A stretch of 64,000 nucleotides of DNA from Meishania litoralis (lineage in GTDB: Bacteria > Bacteroidota > Bacteroidia > Flavobacteriales > Flavobacteriaceae): contig NZ_JBHFPV010000002.1 of the NCBI RefSeq assembly GCF_042611095.1, positions 806,001 to 870,000 of the forward strand, read 5' to 3'. Below, piece by piece: positions 49,898 through 58,676 of this stretch; position 1 is the first letter of the stretch, and the number at the start of each line of letters is the position of its first letter. A program made the translations under genes and the position numbers. The notes below the pieces were generated by a model. The model made no database searches. It worked only from the letters and a program-made list of their open reading frames with translations, and had not been told where the DNA came from.

Positions 49898-51013
49898 GTG
49901 AAAAAAACAATCCTTTTATTGGTTTTCGGTCTTCTAATCGGTTCCTGTGTAGAAAAAAAGAAAGAAACCGTAGTTGAGAAAGTCGAAGAGACCCCAAAGC
50001 AATGGTTGAGTTTCGAGGGAGACGATGAAAATGCAAAACATATCGTTTTGATTTCAGGCGATGAAGAATACCGTTCCGAAGAGGCACTTCCTCAATTGGC
50101 AAAAATACTTTCTGAACATCACGGATATAATTGTACGGTCTTGTTTGCGCAAGACCCCTCAAAACCTGGAATCGTAAATGCCAACTACGTCAATAATATT
50201 CCCGGCCTCGAAGCCTTGGATTCGGCTGATATGATGGTCATATTTACACGGTTCCGTGCATTGCCCGATGACCAGATGCAACATATCGACGACTACCTAA
50301 GGGCGGGGAAACCCGTGGTCGGTATCAGAACGGCGACCCACGCTTTCAATTTTTCAAAAGATTCAACCTCGAATTTCAAACATTACGGTAATTATTACAA
50401 AGGCGATAAAACCGAATGGGAAGATGGCTTCGGGCGGTCGGTACTTGGCGAAAACTGGGTGAATCATCACGGGCACCACAAACATCAAAGTACCCGGGGA
50501 ACCATTGCAGAAGATGCCAAATCACATTCCATAGCAAACGGTATTGAGGATGGCGAAATTTGGGGACCCACCGACGTTTACGGCATTCGGCTACCGTTAC
50601 CGGAAGACGGTCAACCGATAATTCTAGGACAGGTCGTCAATAGAAAAGGTGACTATGACGAAAACGACCTCTTTTTCGGCATGAAGCCCACCGATGATGA
50701 ACTGGCTACCGAAAACAATGCGGGAGAAAAAGTGAATGACGTTCTGATGCCCATTGCGTGGACCAAAAGCTATCAATTGCCCGGTGGTAAAAGGGGAAAG
50801 GCATTTACCTCGACCATAGGTGCGGCCTCGGATTTATTGAACGAAGGGGTGCGACGGCTATTGATAAATGGTATTTTTTGGACAATGGATGAAACCGTTC
50901 CCGAAAATGCGAATGTCGATTTGGTCGGAAAGTACAATCCCTCTGCATACGGATTTAAAGATGATGAATACTGGATAAACAAGAAGCTTTCGGTCGAAAG
51001 CCTCGCGCAGTGA
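49898..51013 (+). CDS. ThuA domain lipoprotein
   Basis: A ThuA-like protein with a class I glutamine-amidotransferase-like fold, 371 residues if it starts at GTG 49898, which gives a clean lipoprotein signal (L-L-I-G-S-C). An ATG at 49859 would add 13 residues before the signal. ThuA proteins act in disaccharide (trehalose/3-keto-glycoside) use and their exported versions occur with sugar dehydrogenases in Bacteroidota. The T-R-F-R-A-L-P-D-D and G-I-R-T-A-T-H-A-F segments are typical. Probably in one operon with the upstream epimerase and downstream PIG-L gene (46-bp gap). Its reaction is unsettled. Confidence 0.87.
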   Translation: MKKTILLLVFGLLIGSCVEKKKETVVEKVEETPKQWLSFEGDDENAKHIVLISGDEEYRSEEALPQLAKILSEHHGYNCTVLFAQDPSKPGIVNANYVNNIPGLEALDSADMMVIFTRFRALPDDQMQHIDDYLRAGKPVVGIRTATHAFNFSKDSTSNFKHYGNYYKGDKTEWEDGFGRSVLGENWVNHHGHHKHQSTRGTIAEDAKSHSIANGIEDGEIWGPTDVYGIRLPLPEDGQPIILGQVVNRKGDYDENDLFFGMKPTDDELATENNAGEKVNDVLMPIAWTKSYQLPGGKRGKAFTSTIGAASDLLNEGVRRLLINGIFWTMDETVPENANVDLVGKYNPSAYGFKDDEYWINKKLSVESLAQ

Positions 51014-51059
51014 TTCGCTTGGTCTTGGTGCCTGAAGGGTTCAATCAAAACTTTTTAAA

Positions 51060-51881
51060 ATGAACGAGAAACGAAAATTTACCGGAATCCCTTACATGGT
51101 TACATTCGCCATGCTATTGCTTTTAAATGTTATCCCATTAACTGCCCAAGATAATGGGGAAGGTAAAGTACTTATGGCAATTTTTGCCCATCCCGACGAC
51201 GAAATGACCGTATCACCCATTCTTTCAAAATATGTCGATGAGGGTATCAAGGTGTATCTCGTTATTTGCACTGATGGCCGATTGGGCACCAATGATTTTA
51301 CCGATCATGAGGCCGGGGATGGTTTGGCCGCCCTGCGTAAAGAAGAGATGCAGTGTGCCGCCGAAAAACTTGGTGTAGAACTGATACATTTAGATTATCA
51401 TGACCAGCTTAGGGCCGCCGAGGGTTACGATGGCCATGTACCGCACGCCAGGGAGTTGATTTTAGAATTAGAAGGTATCGTTGCCGACAAGAAACCCGAC
51501 GTTCTGATTACTTGGGGACCCGACGGAGGGAGCACCCATATGGACCACCGTTTGGTAGGCGCATCGGTTACACAGGTATTTCTCAGTAAAATTTGGGAGA
51601 AACCAAAAAAGTTATTTTACGTCGGCACCCCTTCTTATCTCATTGATGAACCAGAACGAAAAAAATTGGCCGGAATCGATTCGACGTATCTCAACGTTGG
51701 TATCAAATACGCTGAAAAAGATGCCGCAAGAGCCTTAGAATCGTTGAAATGCCATAAGAGCCAAGTTTCGCCTGAAATGCTCAAATGGAGGGAAACATCG
51801 GGTAAAAAATCGAAGTCAACAATCTATTTAAGAGAATTTGTTGCACCTGTACAGAAAAAGCAATCTTCTCTATTTGAATAA
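51060..51881 (+). CDS. PIG-L family deacetylase, exported
   Basis: A 273-residue zinc deacetylase of the LmbE/PIG-L family, which removes acetyl groups from N-acetyl sugars or their conjugates. A signal peptide (about 1-30) ends near L-T-A-Q; no lipobox. Zinc ligands are H44 and D47 in A-H-P-D-D-E and H163 in H-M-D-H. It follows the ThuA gene and converges with the ebo cluster. A substrate bearing an N-acetyl group is inferred from the family. Confidence 0.92.
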   Translation: MNEKRKFTGIPYMVTFAMLLLLNVIPLTAQDNGEGKVLMAIFAHPDDEMTVSPILSKYVDEGIKVYLVICTDGRLGTNDFTDHEAGDGLAALRKEEMQCAAEKLGVELIHLDYHDQLRAAEGYDGHVPHARELILELEGIVADKKPDVLITWGPDGGSTHMDHRLVGASVTQVFLSKIWEKPKKLFYVGTPSYLIDEPERKKLAGIDSTYLNVGIKYAEKDAARALESLKCHKSQVSPEMLKWRETSGKKSKSTIYLREFVAPVQKKQSSLFE

Positions 51882-51932
51882 ACACAATTGGTCACAATTT
51901 CAACCTTTCAAAACCTTTTGGTTTCTAATGGG

Positions 51933-53303
51933 TTACTGTACGTGGGTTCTGATCACTTCAAAGACTTCGGTCGGTGCTATGTTTTTCTCAAGACTACAAG
52001 TTTGATTATTGGTAATCAAAATGGGATGGTCATCAACATCATCGGGAATCCGGCCATGTGAACCCTTTACCAGTTTTGCATTCAGGGGAATGATATCCAT
52101 TACCGTTCTAAAACCCAACTTCTTCTTGATCAGTTTGCCGATTACCTTGGGCATCACGAATTTGTCCTTTGGATCGGTCAGCATTTCGACGGGATCATAC
52201 CCCGGTTTTTTATGAATATCCACCATTCTGGCATAGTCGGGCGCTTTTTTATCATCCATCCAAAAATAATAGGTAAACCATGATCGGGAGTCCGCCAAAA
52301 CGACCAGATCACCACAACGTTCATGATCCAGATTGATCGCTTTTCGCGCTTCACCGAAATATACCTTTTCAACGCCCTCAACTTTTTCAAGTAGTTTTTT
52401 GACTTCCGACGCTATCGATTTGTCATTTAAATAGATATGTGCGATTTGATGGTCAGCCACGGCAAACGCCTTGCTCGCACCGGCATCTAAAAGTTCCAAT
52501 CCTCGCTCGATCCGAACGTTGAGCAGTCCTTCTTCCCTTAAGACCCGATTCAGATGAATGGGATTGTCAACATTCGTAATACCATATTCGGAAAGCAGAA
52601 TGATATTGGCATTTTTTTCTTGATAGTATTCGACCAACTGCCGTACAACACGATCTATTTCATTCAAGTCTTTCGAAATGACCTTAAAATCGAGTCCGTG
52701 CCTTTGAAGGTTATAATCCAGATGGGGAAGATACACCAGTGTCAGCGTCGGATCATATAAACGATCGGTTTCCAGAGTGGCATCCGCTATCCATTGGCTC
52801 GATTTGATCGAGGTTTTCGGCCCCCAAAAATGGAACAAGGGGAAAGTACCCAATTTATCCTGAAGCTTGTCACGTAGATCTGCCGGATGCGAATAACAAT
52901 CGGGAATCTTTCTGCCATCGGCCAAGTAATTCGGGCGGGGCGTAACATTGTAATCGGTATTGGCGTACATATTGTACCACCAGAACATATTTGCACAGGT
53001 GAATCCCGGATTTTGGCTTTTGAGCCTGTCCCAAATTTTTTCGCTTTTCACGAGTTTGTTGGATTGTCGCCAGAATTTCACCTCGCACTCATCTTCAAAA
53101 TACCAACCGTTACCCACAATACCGTGTTCCGATGGATACTTTCCGGTGAGGTAGGTAGACTGGGCCGTACAGGTTACGGCAGGAAGTACAGGGGTAATCG
53201 TCGTCGATTTGCCCTTCTCAAAAAATGATTTTATAAATGGGGTGTGCTCGCCAATAAGTCTTTTGGTCAGGCCCACTACATTTATTACAACGGTTTTTTG
53301 CAT
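51933..53303 (-). CDS. eboF: EboF-like alkaline phosphatase/phosphodiesterase-type protein
   Basis: A 456-residue protein of the type I phosphodiesterase/nucleotide pyrophosphatase (alkaline phosphatase) superfamily. The nucleophile threonine is in A-V-T-C-T-A-Q-S-T-Y-L-T-G near residue 43, and metal-binding D/H residues lie in H-L-D-Y, S-E-Y-G and G-S-H-G motifs. No signal peptide. It is the last gene of the ebo operon (3 bp after eboE). Its assignment as EboF rests on family plus canonical position. Confidence 0.85.
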   Translation of the reverse strand: MQKTVVINVVGLTKRLIGEHTPFIKSFFEKGKSTTITPVLPAVTCTAQSTYLTGKYPSEHGIVGNGWYFEDECEVKFWRQSNKLVKSEKIWDRLKSQNPGFTCANMFWWYNMYANTDYNVTPRPNYLADGRKIPDCYSHPADLRDKLQDKLGTFPLFHFWGPKTSIKSSQWIADATLETDRLYDPTLTLVYLPHLDYNLQRHGLDFKVISKDLNEIDRVVRQLVEYYQEKNANIILLSEYGITNVDNPIHLNRVLREEGLLNVRIERGLELLDAGASKAFAVADHQIAHIYLNDKSIASEVKKLLEKVEGVEKVYFGEARKAINLDHERCGDLVVLADSRSWFTYYFWMDDKKAPDYARMVDIHKKPGYDPVEMLTDPKDKFVMPKVIGKLIKKKLGFRTVMDIIPLNAKLVKGSHGRIPDDVDDHPILITNNQTCSLEKNIAPTEVFEVIRTHVQ

Positions 53304-53306
53304 AGG

Positions 53307-54500
53307 TCAGAGCCTTTCTTTGAACCACTCGATTTCACGTACAATGGATCCGGACAGGTTTTTCTTCAATTCTTGCGGAAGAACATCCCAAGTATACGTT
53401 TCTATTTCAAGATGTTCCGAAACTTGATTTTCTTTGAGATAATCGACCACTTTGAGAATATGGTCCTGGGTGGAATATAACTTACCAAAATGCTCCAAAA
53501 AAATAGGAACATGAAAATGGGCACGAAGTTCTGAAAATGCCTTTCGTTCTTTCAAAACGATTGGCAGGTCATTATAAGTCTTGACCTTTCCATTGATTTT
53601 TTCGGTTACCTGATGTAAATACGTGGGTTCGTCAAAACGAGAAAGTGACTCCCATACGGCTTCTTCGTCGGTTTCGTCATTTATAATTTTTAATGCGGCG
53701 CTCACTTGGATCTTGCCGATTTTTATACCCGCATTACGCAATTTCAGGAAAGTATCCAAAGGTTCTTCGAAGGCCAGCGAAAAATGGCAGATATCGTAGC
53801 ATACGGTGATGTAGCGCTTGATGATCTTTTCAGCTTCCGGTTCATTTAAATCAAGTCTTTCCTTTAAAATTTCCGTGCCGATAGGTATTAAATAGTCGGC
53901 GTAAAAATGCAAGACCTCATCACTGTTCTCCAACAATCCATCAGGTTCTGGTTCAATGTCGAGATGCAAATATTTGCCCGTTTTGCCTTCTATGTCGTAA
54001 AGCCGTAATGCGATTTCCGTAAAGTTCTTTGCGCCTGTCTCAAAGGCCCTTTGGGTGGTTTCCTTTGTATCGTGCCAGTATTTGTAAGTTATTGGGGAAG
54101 TTGATATTCCGCCCGATAATCCCTCTGGGATCAATTCGGACAATTGGTCAAAAAGTCGTTTGGTATAGGTTACCCGATCTTTCGTGGTCCAATCAGGGGC
54201 ATGTACATTTTCTTTGACCCTTTCATCATGAAAATTCCCATAAGGAAAGCCGTTCATGGTAAACACGTACACCCCATTTTCATGCAACCATTGTTTGAAC
54301 GCTTTGAGGTTGTTTCCCTCGGCAAGTTCTTCGCTTGCCTTGTTGGACAATCGAAGGCCCAGACCAAAATCCGATCCGTTGGAAACTTTCGCCTTTATGC
54401 CGGGCACATAGGTTTTAAGACTTTCAAACGTACTTTTCCAATTCGCCCCGGGATGAATGTTGGTACAATAGGTAAGATGAAAAGAATTGTTGATCAGCAT
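53307..54500 (-). CDS. eboE: EboE metabolite traffic protein (xylose-isomerase-like TIM barrel)
   Basis: A 397-residue TIM-barrel protein of the EboE family, recognised by the N-terminal L-T-Y-C-T-N-I-H-P-G-A-N-W motif and the G-L-R-L-S-N-K-A-S-E-E-L block. Metal-binding candidates are E/H in L-H-L-D-I-E-P-E-P-D and V-C-Y-D-I-C-H-F. It lies 10 bp after eboD. EboE is required in other bacteria for movement of the ebo-dependent metabolite to the periplasm; its own chemistry is not known. Confidence 0.9.
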   Translation of the reverse strand: MLINNSFHLTYCTNIHPGANWKSTFESLKTYVPGIKAKVSNGSDFGLGLRLSNKASEELAEGNNLKAFKQWLHENGVYVFTMNGFPYGNFHDERVKENVHAPDWTTKDRVTYTKRLFDQLSELIPEGLSGGISTSPITYKYWHDTKETTQRAFETGAKNFTEIALRLYDIEGKTGKYLHLDIEPEPDGLLENSDEVLHFYADYLIPIGTEILKERLDLNEPEAEKIIKRYITVCYDICHFSLAFEEPLDTFLKLRNAGIKIGKIQVSAALKIINDETDEEAVWESLSRFDEPTYLHQVTEKINGKVKTYNDLPIVLKERKAFSELRAHFHVPIFLEHFGKLYSTQDHILKVVDYLKENQVSEHLEIETYTWDVLPQELKKNLSGSIVREIEWFKERL

Positions 54501-54510
54501 TTACCTGAGT

Positions 54511-55674
54511 TTAGGTTAATTGGCAAAGTGTGTTCAAATGGTTGACGGCACTTTTCATAACTTCGAGGTCGATGGTATTTACGTTTTGCTGTTTGCCGAT
54601 ATCGGTGATCAAGGTAATACAAAGTTCTCCGCCCAGATGTTCTTGAAACTCTTTGAGCCCTAATAGTAGTTCGTCCATTTCCTGATTTGAATCAACAGGA
54701 ATATGCAGGTCGAAACCTATCCGCTCCATCAAATCAAGGATTCGCTTCAATATTTTTTCAGAAATCATACCTATCAGATAGGCATACGTAACATCCAGTG
54801 CAATGCCCTTTGCCACGGCTTCTCCATGCCGCAGTCCGTAATTGGACATCTGCTCCAATTTATGGGCGGCCCAATGGCCAAAATCCAAAGGCCTTGACGA
54901 ACCGCTTTCGAAAGGATCACCACCTTGGGCGATATGATGCATATGGATTTCGGCACATCTATATATCAGATTTTGCATAGGTTCCATTTCGCGTACATGG
55001 AGACCGTTTGCATTGTTCTCTATATCTTCAAAGAAAGTTTTGTCCTTGATCAAGGATACTTTTATGGCCTCGGCCACACCGGCAATCCAGTCGCGTTGTT
55101 CCAAAGTGGACAAAAAATCAATATCGTTGATAATCGCATAAGGCGGGGCAAAAGTGCCCAAAAAGTTCTTTTTTTCGAATAGATTGATGCTGTTCTTTAC
55201 ACCGACGGCGGAATCGTTCTGTGAAAGTACCGTAGTAGGAATGCGGATCAATTTCACACCCCTATGGGCTATTGCGGCCGCATAGCCCACCATGTCGATC
55301 AACGCGCCACCACCAATGGCAATTACAAAAGAGTGCCTGTCGATATGCCGGTCATTGATGGCCTTTAGAACACGCTCTACTTCTTGATGTTCATTTTTGC
55401 AGTGCTCCCCTCCTTTGATCACTATACTTTCTGTATGTTCCAAATGTTGTCGATACGAACGACAATAAGCTACGATAGCGTTCAACAAGTCTCGGTGATT
55501 TTCGCTTACCCCGTCATCAATGATGAAAAGCAATTTTATGCTTTCATTCGTTTTGTACGCATTTAAAATATCCTTAAACAGTGGATTCCCAACATTGAAC
55601 AAATCTTTCGTAAAATGAAGTTTGTATTCGTAAGGAACCGAAAATGATTGTGCTATGGGTCTCAAGGGCGTCAA
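54511..55674 (-). CDS. eboD: EboD sugar-phosphate cyclase (3-dehydroquinate synthase-like)
   Basis: A 387-residue member of the sugar-phosphate cyclase superfamily. NAD-binding G-G-G-A-L-I-D-M-V-G-Y, R-I-P-T-T-V-L-S-Q-N-D-S-A-V-G-V-K, and metal ligands E in G-V-A-E-A-I-K, H in D-F-G-H and H in G-L-R-H-G-E-A-V are all present, so it should be catalytic. The setting, not primary metabolism, marks it as EboD rather than AroB. Substrate and product are unknown; a cyclitol-like compound is expected by family. It follows eboC by 6 bp. Confidence 0.92.
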   Translation of the reverse strand: MTPLRPIAQSFSVPYEYKLHFTKDLFNVGNPLFKDILNAYKTNESIKLLFIIDDGVSENHRDLLNAIVAYCRSYRQHLEHTESIVIKGGEHCKNEHQEVERVLKAINDRHIDRHSFVIAIGGGALIDMVGYAAAIAHRGVKLIRIPTTVLSQNDSAVGVKNSINLFEKKNFLGTFAPPYAIINDIDFLSTLEQRDWIAGVAEAIKVSLIKDKTFFEDIENNANGLHVREMEPMQNLIYRCAEIHMHHIAQGGDPFESGSSRPLDFGHWAAHKLEQMSNYGLRHGEAVAKGIALDVTYAYLIGMISEKILKRILDLMERIGFDLHIPVDSNQEMDELLLGLKEFQEHLGGELCITLITDIGKQQNVNTIDLEVMKSAVNHLNTLCQLT

Positions 55675-55680
55675 TTTGGT

Positions 55681-56559
55681 TTAGGTAACGGCAAAAAGTT
55701 TTGACAAAAGTATGGACAACGGCAATAATAACAATACCAAAAGACCATACCACCAAACGGAAAAGCCGGCAACCAGGGTCGCGTCAAGTACAATCAATGA
55801 AAGTACCCCTGCTATGACCGCTTTTTTTATATTTTCAGGAGTGTTCGATCGAAAGGCGGCGACCAAAGGTCTATATACCGAAAAAGCAAAAAGTGCCAGA
55901 AAGGGGACAGCTTGCAAGATATTATCCGTTTTCATCATTACTATAGCTAAAACGGCCAAAATGACGATTAGGTATAAAACGCCCGCCCAAAGAATGTGCT
56001 TCGAATTGTTCCCATGAACTTCGCCCCTACTTATCAAGGTAATCGCAAAGATATATATCAATGGAATGATGCCGTACCACCATGCATTTATTTCCCCAAG
56101 TAGCGACATGCCCAACAACAGATTGAGTCCTCGGCAAAGTCCCATGTTCATGGGGCCTAAAAAGCCATGTTTTTTTGAGTAGGCGTCATAAAGTATGATC
56201 GAAAAAGCCAATGTTAAAGCTATAATGCCGCTCAATCGATTCGTAAGAAAGGCAAATAATACGCCGATCAACAACAGTACCATACCAAAGAAAGCTGCCG
56301 CTTTTAATGGAATCAAGCCACTTGGAATCGGACGCTCCGGGCGCTCGACCTTATCAAGTTTGTAGTCAAAAACATCGTTCAGTACAACGCCACCGGCATA
56401 GAGGAAAACCGAAGCCAGTACAAGATAAACGATGTTCGGTCCGAGGGAATTTATGGAAAACATGCCCGATAAAGCTGCCCCGGCGAATATATCGGCAGCG
56501 GCAGTTGGCAAATTCGCGGGACGCATCAATCGCAAATAGCCCTTGAACACAGAACCCAT
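55681..56559 (-). CDS. eboC: EboC UbiA-like prenyltransferase
   Basis: A 292-residue integral membrane prenyltransferase with about 8-9 helices. The first aspartate motif is N-D-V-F-D-Y-K-L-D near 62 and the second is Y-D-A-Y-S-K near 125, both needed to bind prenyl diphosphate with magnesium. Expected to attach a prenyl chain to the ebo metabolite at the inner membrane. It abuts eboB with no gap. Confidence 0.92.
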   Translation of the reverse strand: MGSVFKGYLRLMRPANLPTAAADIFAGAALSGMFSINSLGPNIVYLVLASVFLYAGGVVLNDVFDYKLDKVERPERPIPSGLIPLKAAAFFGMVLLLIGVLFAFLTNRLSGIIALTLAFSIILYDAYSKKHGFLGPMNMGLCRGLNLLLGMSLLGEINAWWYGIIPLIYIFAITLISRGEVHGNNSKHILWAGVLYLIVILAVLAIVMMKTDNILQAVPFLALFAFSVYRPLVAAFRSNTPENIKKAVIAGVLSLIVLDATLVAGFSVWWYGLLVLLLLPLSILLSKLFAVT

Positions 56560-57468
56560 TTAAACGATTTTATCGGAATCTATTTTGGGCTCTTGACCCC
56601 TTAGTACGCTATTGTCATTGTACAGCTCCCTTTGATCGATCCCTTTGGCGTCCAGCCAATCCGATTCTTTCATCTTGCCGTTTTTACCAAAAATATCGAG
56701 GGCATTTTGATAGCATGTCTTGACAACATCTTCCTTCGCAATACCTCTTCTTAGCATTAAACCTGCCGTTTTCGGAACGGCCAATGGGTCACTGACCCCC
56801 CAATCCGCCGAACTGTCCACAATAATATCGGTGCTACCAAATTTTCTCACTACCTCTACCATTCTTTCGTTGCCCATTTTGGTTTTCGGGTAAATGGTAA
56901 ACGCCGCAATGAAGCCCCTGTTCAAGACTTCTTTTACGGTTTCTTCGTTGTTATGGTCGATAACGACCATTGAAGGATCAAGACCATGTTCAAGACAGAC
57001 CTCCATACTTTTGATGGTTCCCGCTTTTTTATCCCTGTGGGGCGTATGCACCTGAACGACCATGCCCAGCTCTTTGGCCAGTTCCAATTGCATTCTAAAG
57101 TACTTGTCCTCAGCAGGGGTCTGGTCGTCGTAACCGATCTCACCGATGGCCACCACATTTTGTTTATGCACATAGAGGGGCAATAATTCGATTACCTGCT
57201 CTGCCAAGGCCTCATTGTTCGCTTCTTTGGAATTCAAACCGATCGTACAATAGTGTTGAATGCCAAACTGACTTGCCCGAAAAGGTTCCCAGCCTACCAA
57301 ACTGCTGTAATAATCTTGAAAAGAACCCACTTGTGTTCGTGGCTGGCCCAACCAGAACGAAGGTTCTATCAGTGCCACTACCCCTGCATTTGCCATTGCC
57401 TCATAGTCATCAGTGGTTCGCGACGTCATATGCACATGCGGGTCGATAAACATCATTTTTTCTTCCAT
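56560..57468 (-). CDS. eboB: EboB TatD-like metal hydrolase
   Basis: A 302-residue amidohydrolase-superfamily protein of the TatD type. Metal-binding D-P-H-V-H (near 9-13), E in G-E-I-G-Y-D, H in Q-V-H-T-P-H, H in V-I-D-H-N-N and D in D-S-S-A-D-W-G are all present. It starts one base after the eboA stop. The role in the ebo pathway is unknown; a hydrolytic step is expected. Confidence 0.92.
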   Translation of the reverse strand: MEEKMMFIDPHVHMTSRTTDDYEAMANAGVVALIEPSFWLGQPRTQVGSFQDYYSSLVGWEPFRASQFGIQHYCTIGLNSKEANNEALAEQVIELLPLYVHKQNVVAIGEIGYDDQTPAEDKYFRMQLELAKELGMVVQVHTPHRDKKAGTIKSMEVCLEHGLDPSMVVIDHNNEETVKEVLNRGFIAAFTIYPKTKMGNERMVEVVRKFGSTDIIVDSSADWGVSDPLAVPKTAGLMLRRGIAKEDVVKTCYQNALDIFGKNGKMKESDWLDAKGIDQRELYNDNSVLRGQEPKIDSDKIV

Positions 57469-57469
57469 G

Positions 57470-58324
57470 TTATTCTTTTAGATTTTCCCAGGTTAATGTT
57501 TTGTTTTCGATTTGACCAACGAGATCTTCATGGTTTTCAAGTTCCTTTTTTGCTTCCGGGTAATCCGATCCATAACAGCAAAGAGCCCCGGCTTTGTTTT
57601 CCATGGGGTCATCGCTTGCCAATAACCGCTTCATGTCTCCTAAAAGCGTATCGTTCAAAAACTTGGAAACCGGTCGCCAAAAATAGGGGTCGATGGCACG
57701 CCCTGCCGCCCATCGTTCGTGGGCATAATCGGATATAATCCTGACCAGATCGGTATTGGCCATTTTGTCAATGTCCATTATCGCGCTAAGATCTCCCTGC
57801 ATAAATGCCGTCTTCAGGTACATCTGGTTCCATTGTTGGTCATTGAAAAACAAAGATGGATACGGATTATTGTAGGCAATGGCATTGAAAACTGTAGCGA
57901 TGTTCGTTCTCAGGGCATCAACGGCAGTCGTTTTGTATCGCACGGGATCGGGCAGTAAAATCAAAAACTTTAAAAAAGTTTCCAGCTCGCCCGTATCGGC
58001 CACCTGAATGATATTGGCCACTTTGGGCGCAAAAAAATCGGTATCGGCCTCCAAAACCTTTACCAAAAGATATATTCTGGCCACCTGTCGAATGTTCGCC
58101 CTTTGAGTTTTTAGGTACTGGCCGACATCGGAATCTGTAGCGAATTCCAAATTTTCTTCAGAACCGAACTTGGTTCCGATCAAGCTATAGGTCAAATAAA
58201 GGTCTTTTGCCGATCGCTCGTCTACGATGTTTTTTATTTTTCCCCCCAACCAGTTTTTCAATGCCGTTGAAACATGGTCTTCGACAATTTGGGATAGGTA
58301 CGCACCTACATTTTCTACCTGCAT
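57470..58324 (-). CDS. eboA: EboA domain protein
   Basis: First gene of the cluster: a 284-residue, mostly helical cytoplasmic protein without signal or membrane segments and with no catalytic motif I recognise. Blocks such as E-R-W-A-A-G-R-A-I-D-P-Y-F-W-R-P-V near 200 and the C-C-Y-G-S-D-Y segment near 250 fit the EboA family, though I place it chiefly by position before eboB. Function unknown. Confidence 0.85.
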   Translation of the reverse strand: MQVENVGAYLSQIVEDHVSTALKNWLGGKIKNIVDERSAKDLYLTYSLIGTKFGSEENLEFATDSDVGQYLKTQRANIRQVARIYLLVKVLEADTDFFAPKVANIIQVADTGELETFLKFLILLPDPVRYKTTAVDALRTNIATVFNAIAYNNPYPSLFFNDQQWNQMYLKTAFMQGDLSAIMDIDKMANTDLVRIISDYAHERWAAGRAIDPYFWRPVSKFLNDTLLGDMKRLLASDDPMENKAGALCCYGSDYPEAKKELENHEDLVGQIENKTLTWENLKE

Positions 58325-58676
58325 TATATCGTTGGTTTGGTTTGGAAGGACTCGAAAATTTTAGAAAAGACCTTGAATTAGTAACACCATCAAAAATAAA
58401 GTTTATTCCGCTATAAAAGAAATACGACACTTTGTTTTTGAACAATATCTCACCATGAATTCTCCCCAAACAACGTAAAAATACTGGACACTTTGTGTAA
58501 AAAAATTTTACATCTTAAGAATTGTCACTAAAAATAGTCAAACATAAAATATTGATTATCAAATGGTTTTGTTTTTGGCATAAATATAGGTGTGGAAAAA
58601 TCGGAATACTATAACGGGCAATTCGATATTTACAAATTCTGTTCGGTCTTCAAATCATCATCAAAAAACGAGAACC
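58325..58676. other. 352-bp divergent spacer between eboA and the permease genes
   Basis: AT-rich non-coding DNA. A reverse-strand TATTTTTG at 58391-58398 is a possible eboA -7 element. The part near the permease has several T-runs, but no full promoter match is convincing. No ORF with coding character and no tandem repeat is seen. Confidence 0.4.
58391..58398 (-). promoter_or_regulatory. Candidate -7 element of the ebo operon
   Basis: Reads TATTTTTG on the minus strand (TAnnTTTG), about 67 bp before eboA. No clear -33 element at the usual distance; low confidence. Confidence 0.25.

Noticed and set aside
51910..51924. Terminator between the PIG-L and eboF genes
   Set aside because: AAACC-TTTT-GGTTT is a 5-bp stem with no T-run, too weak to call.
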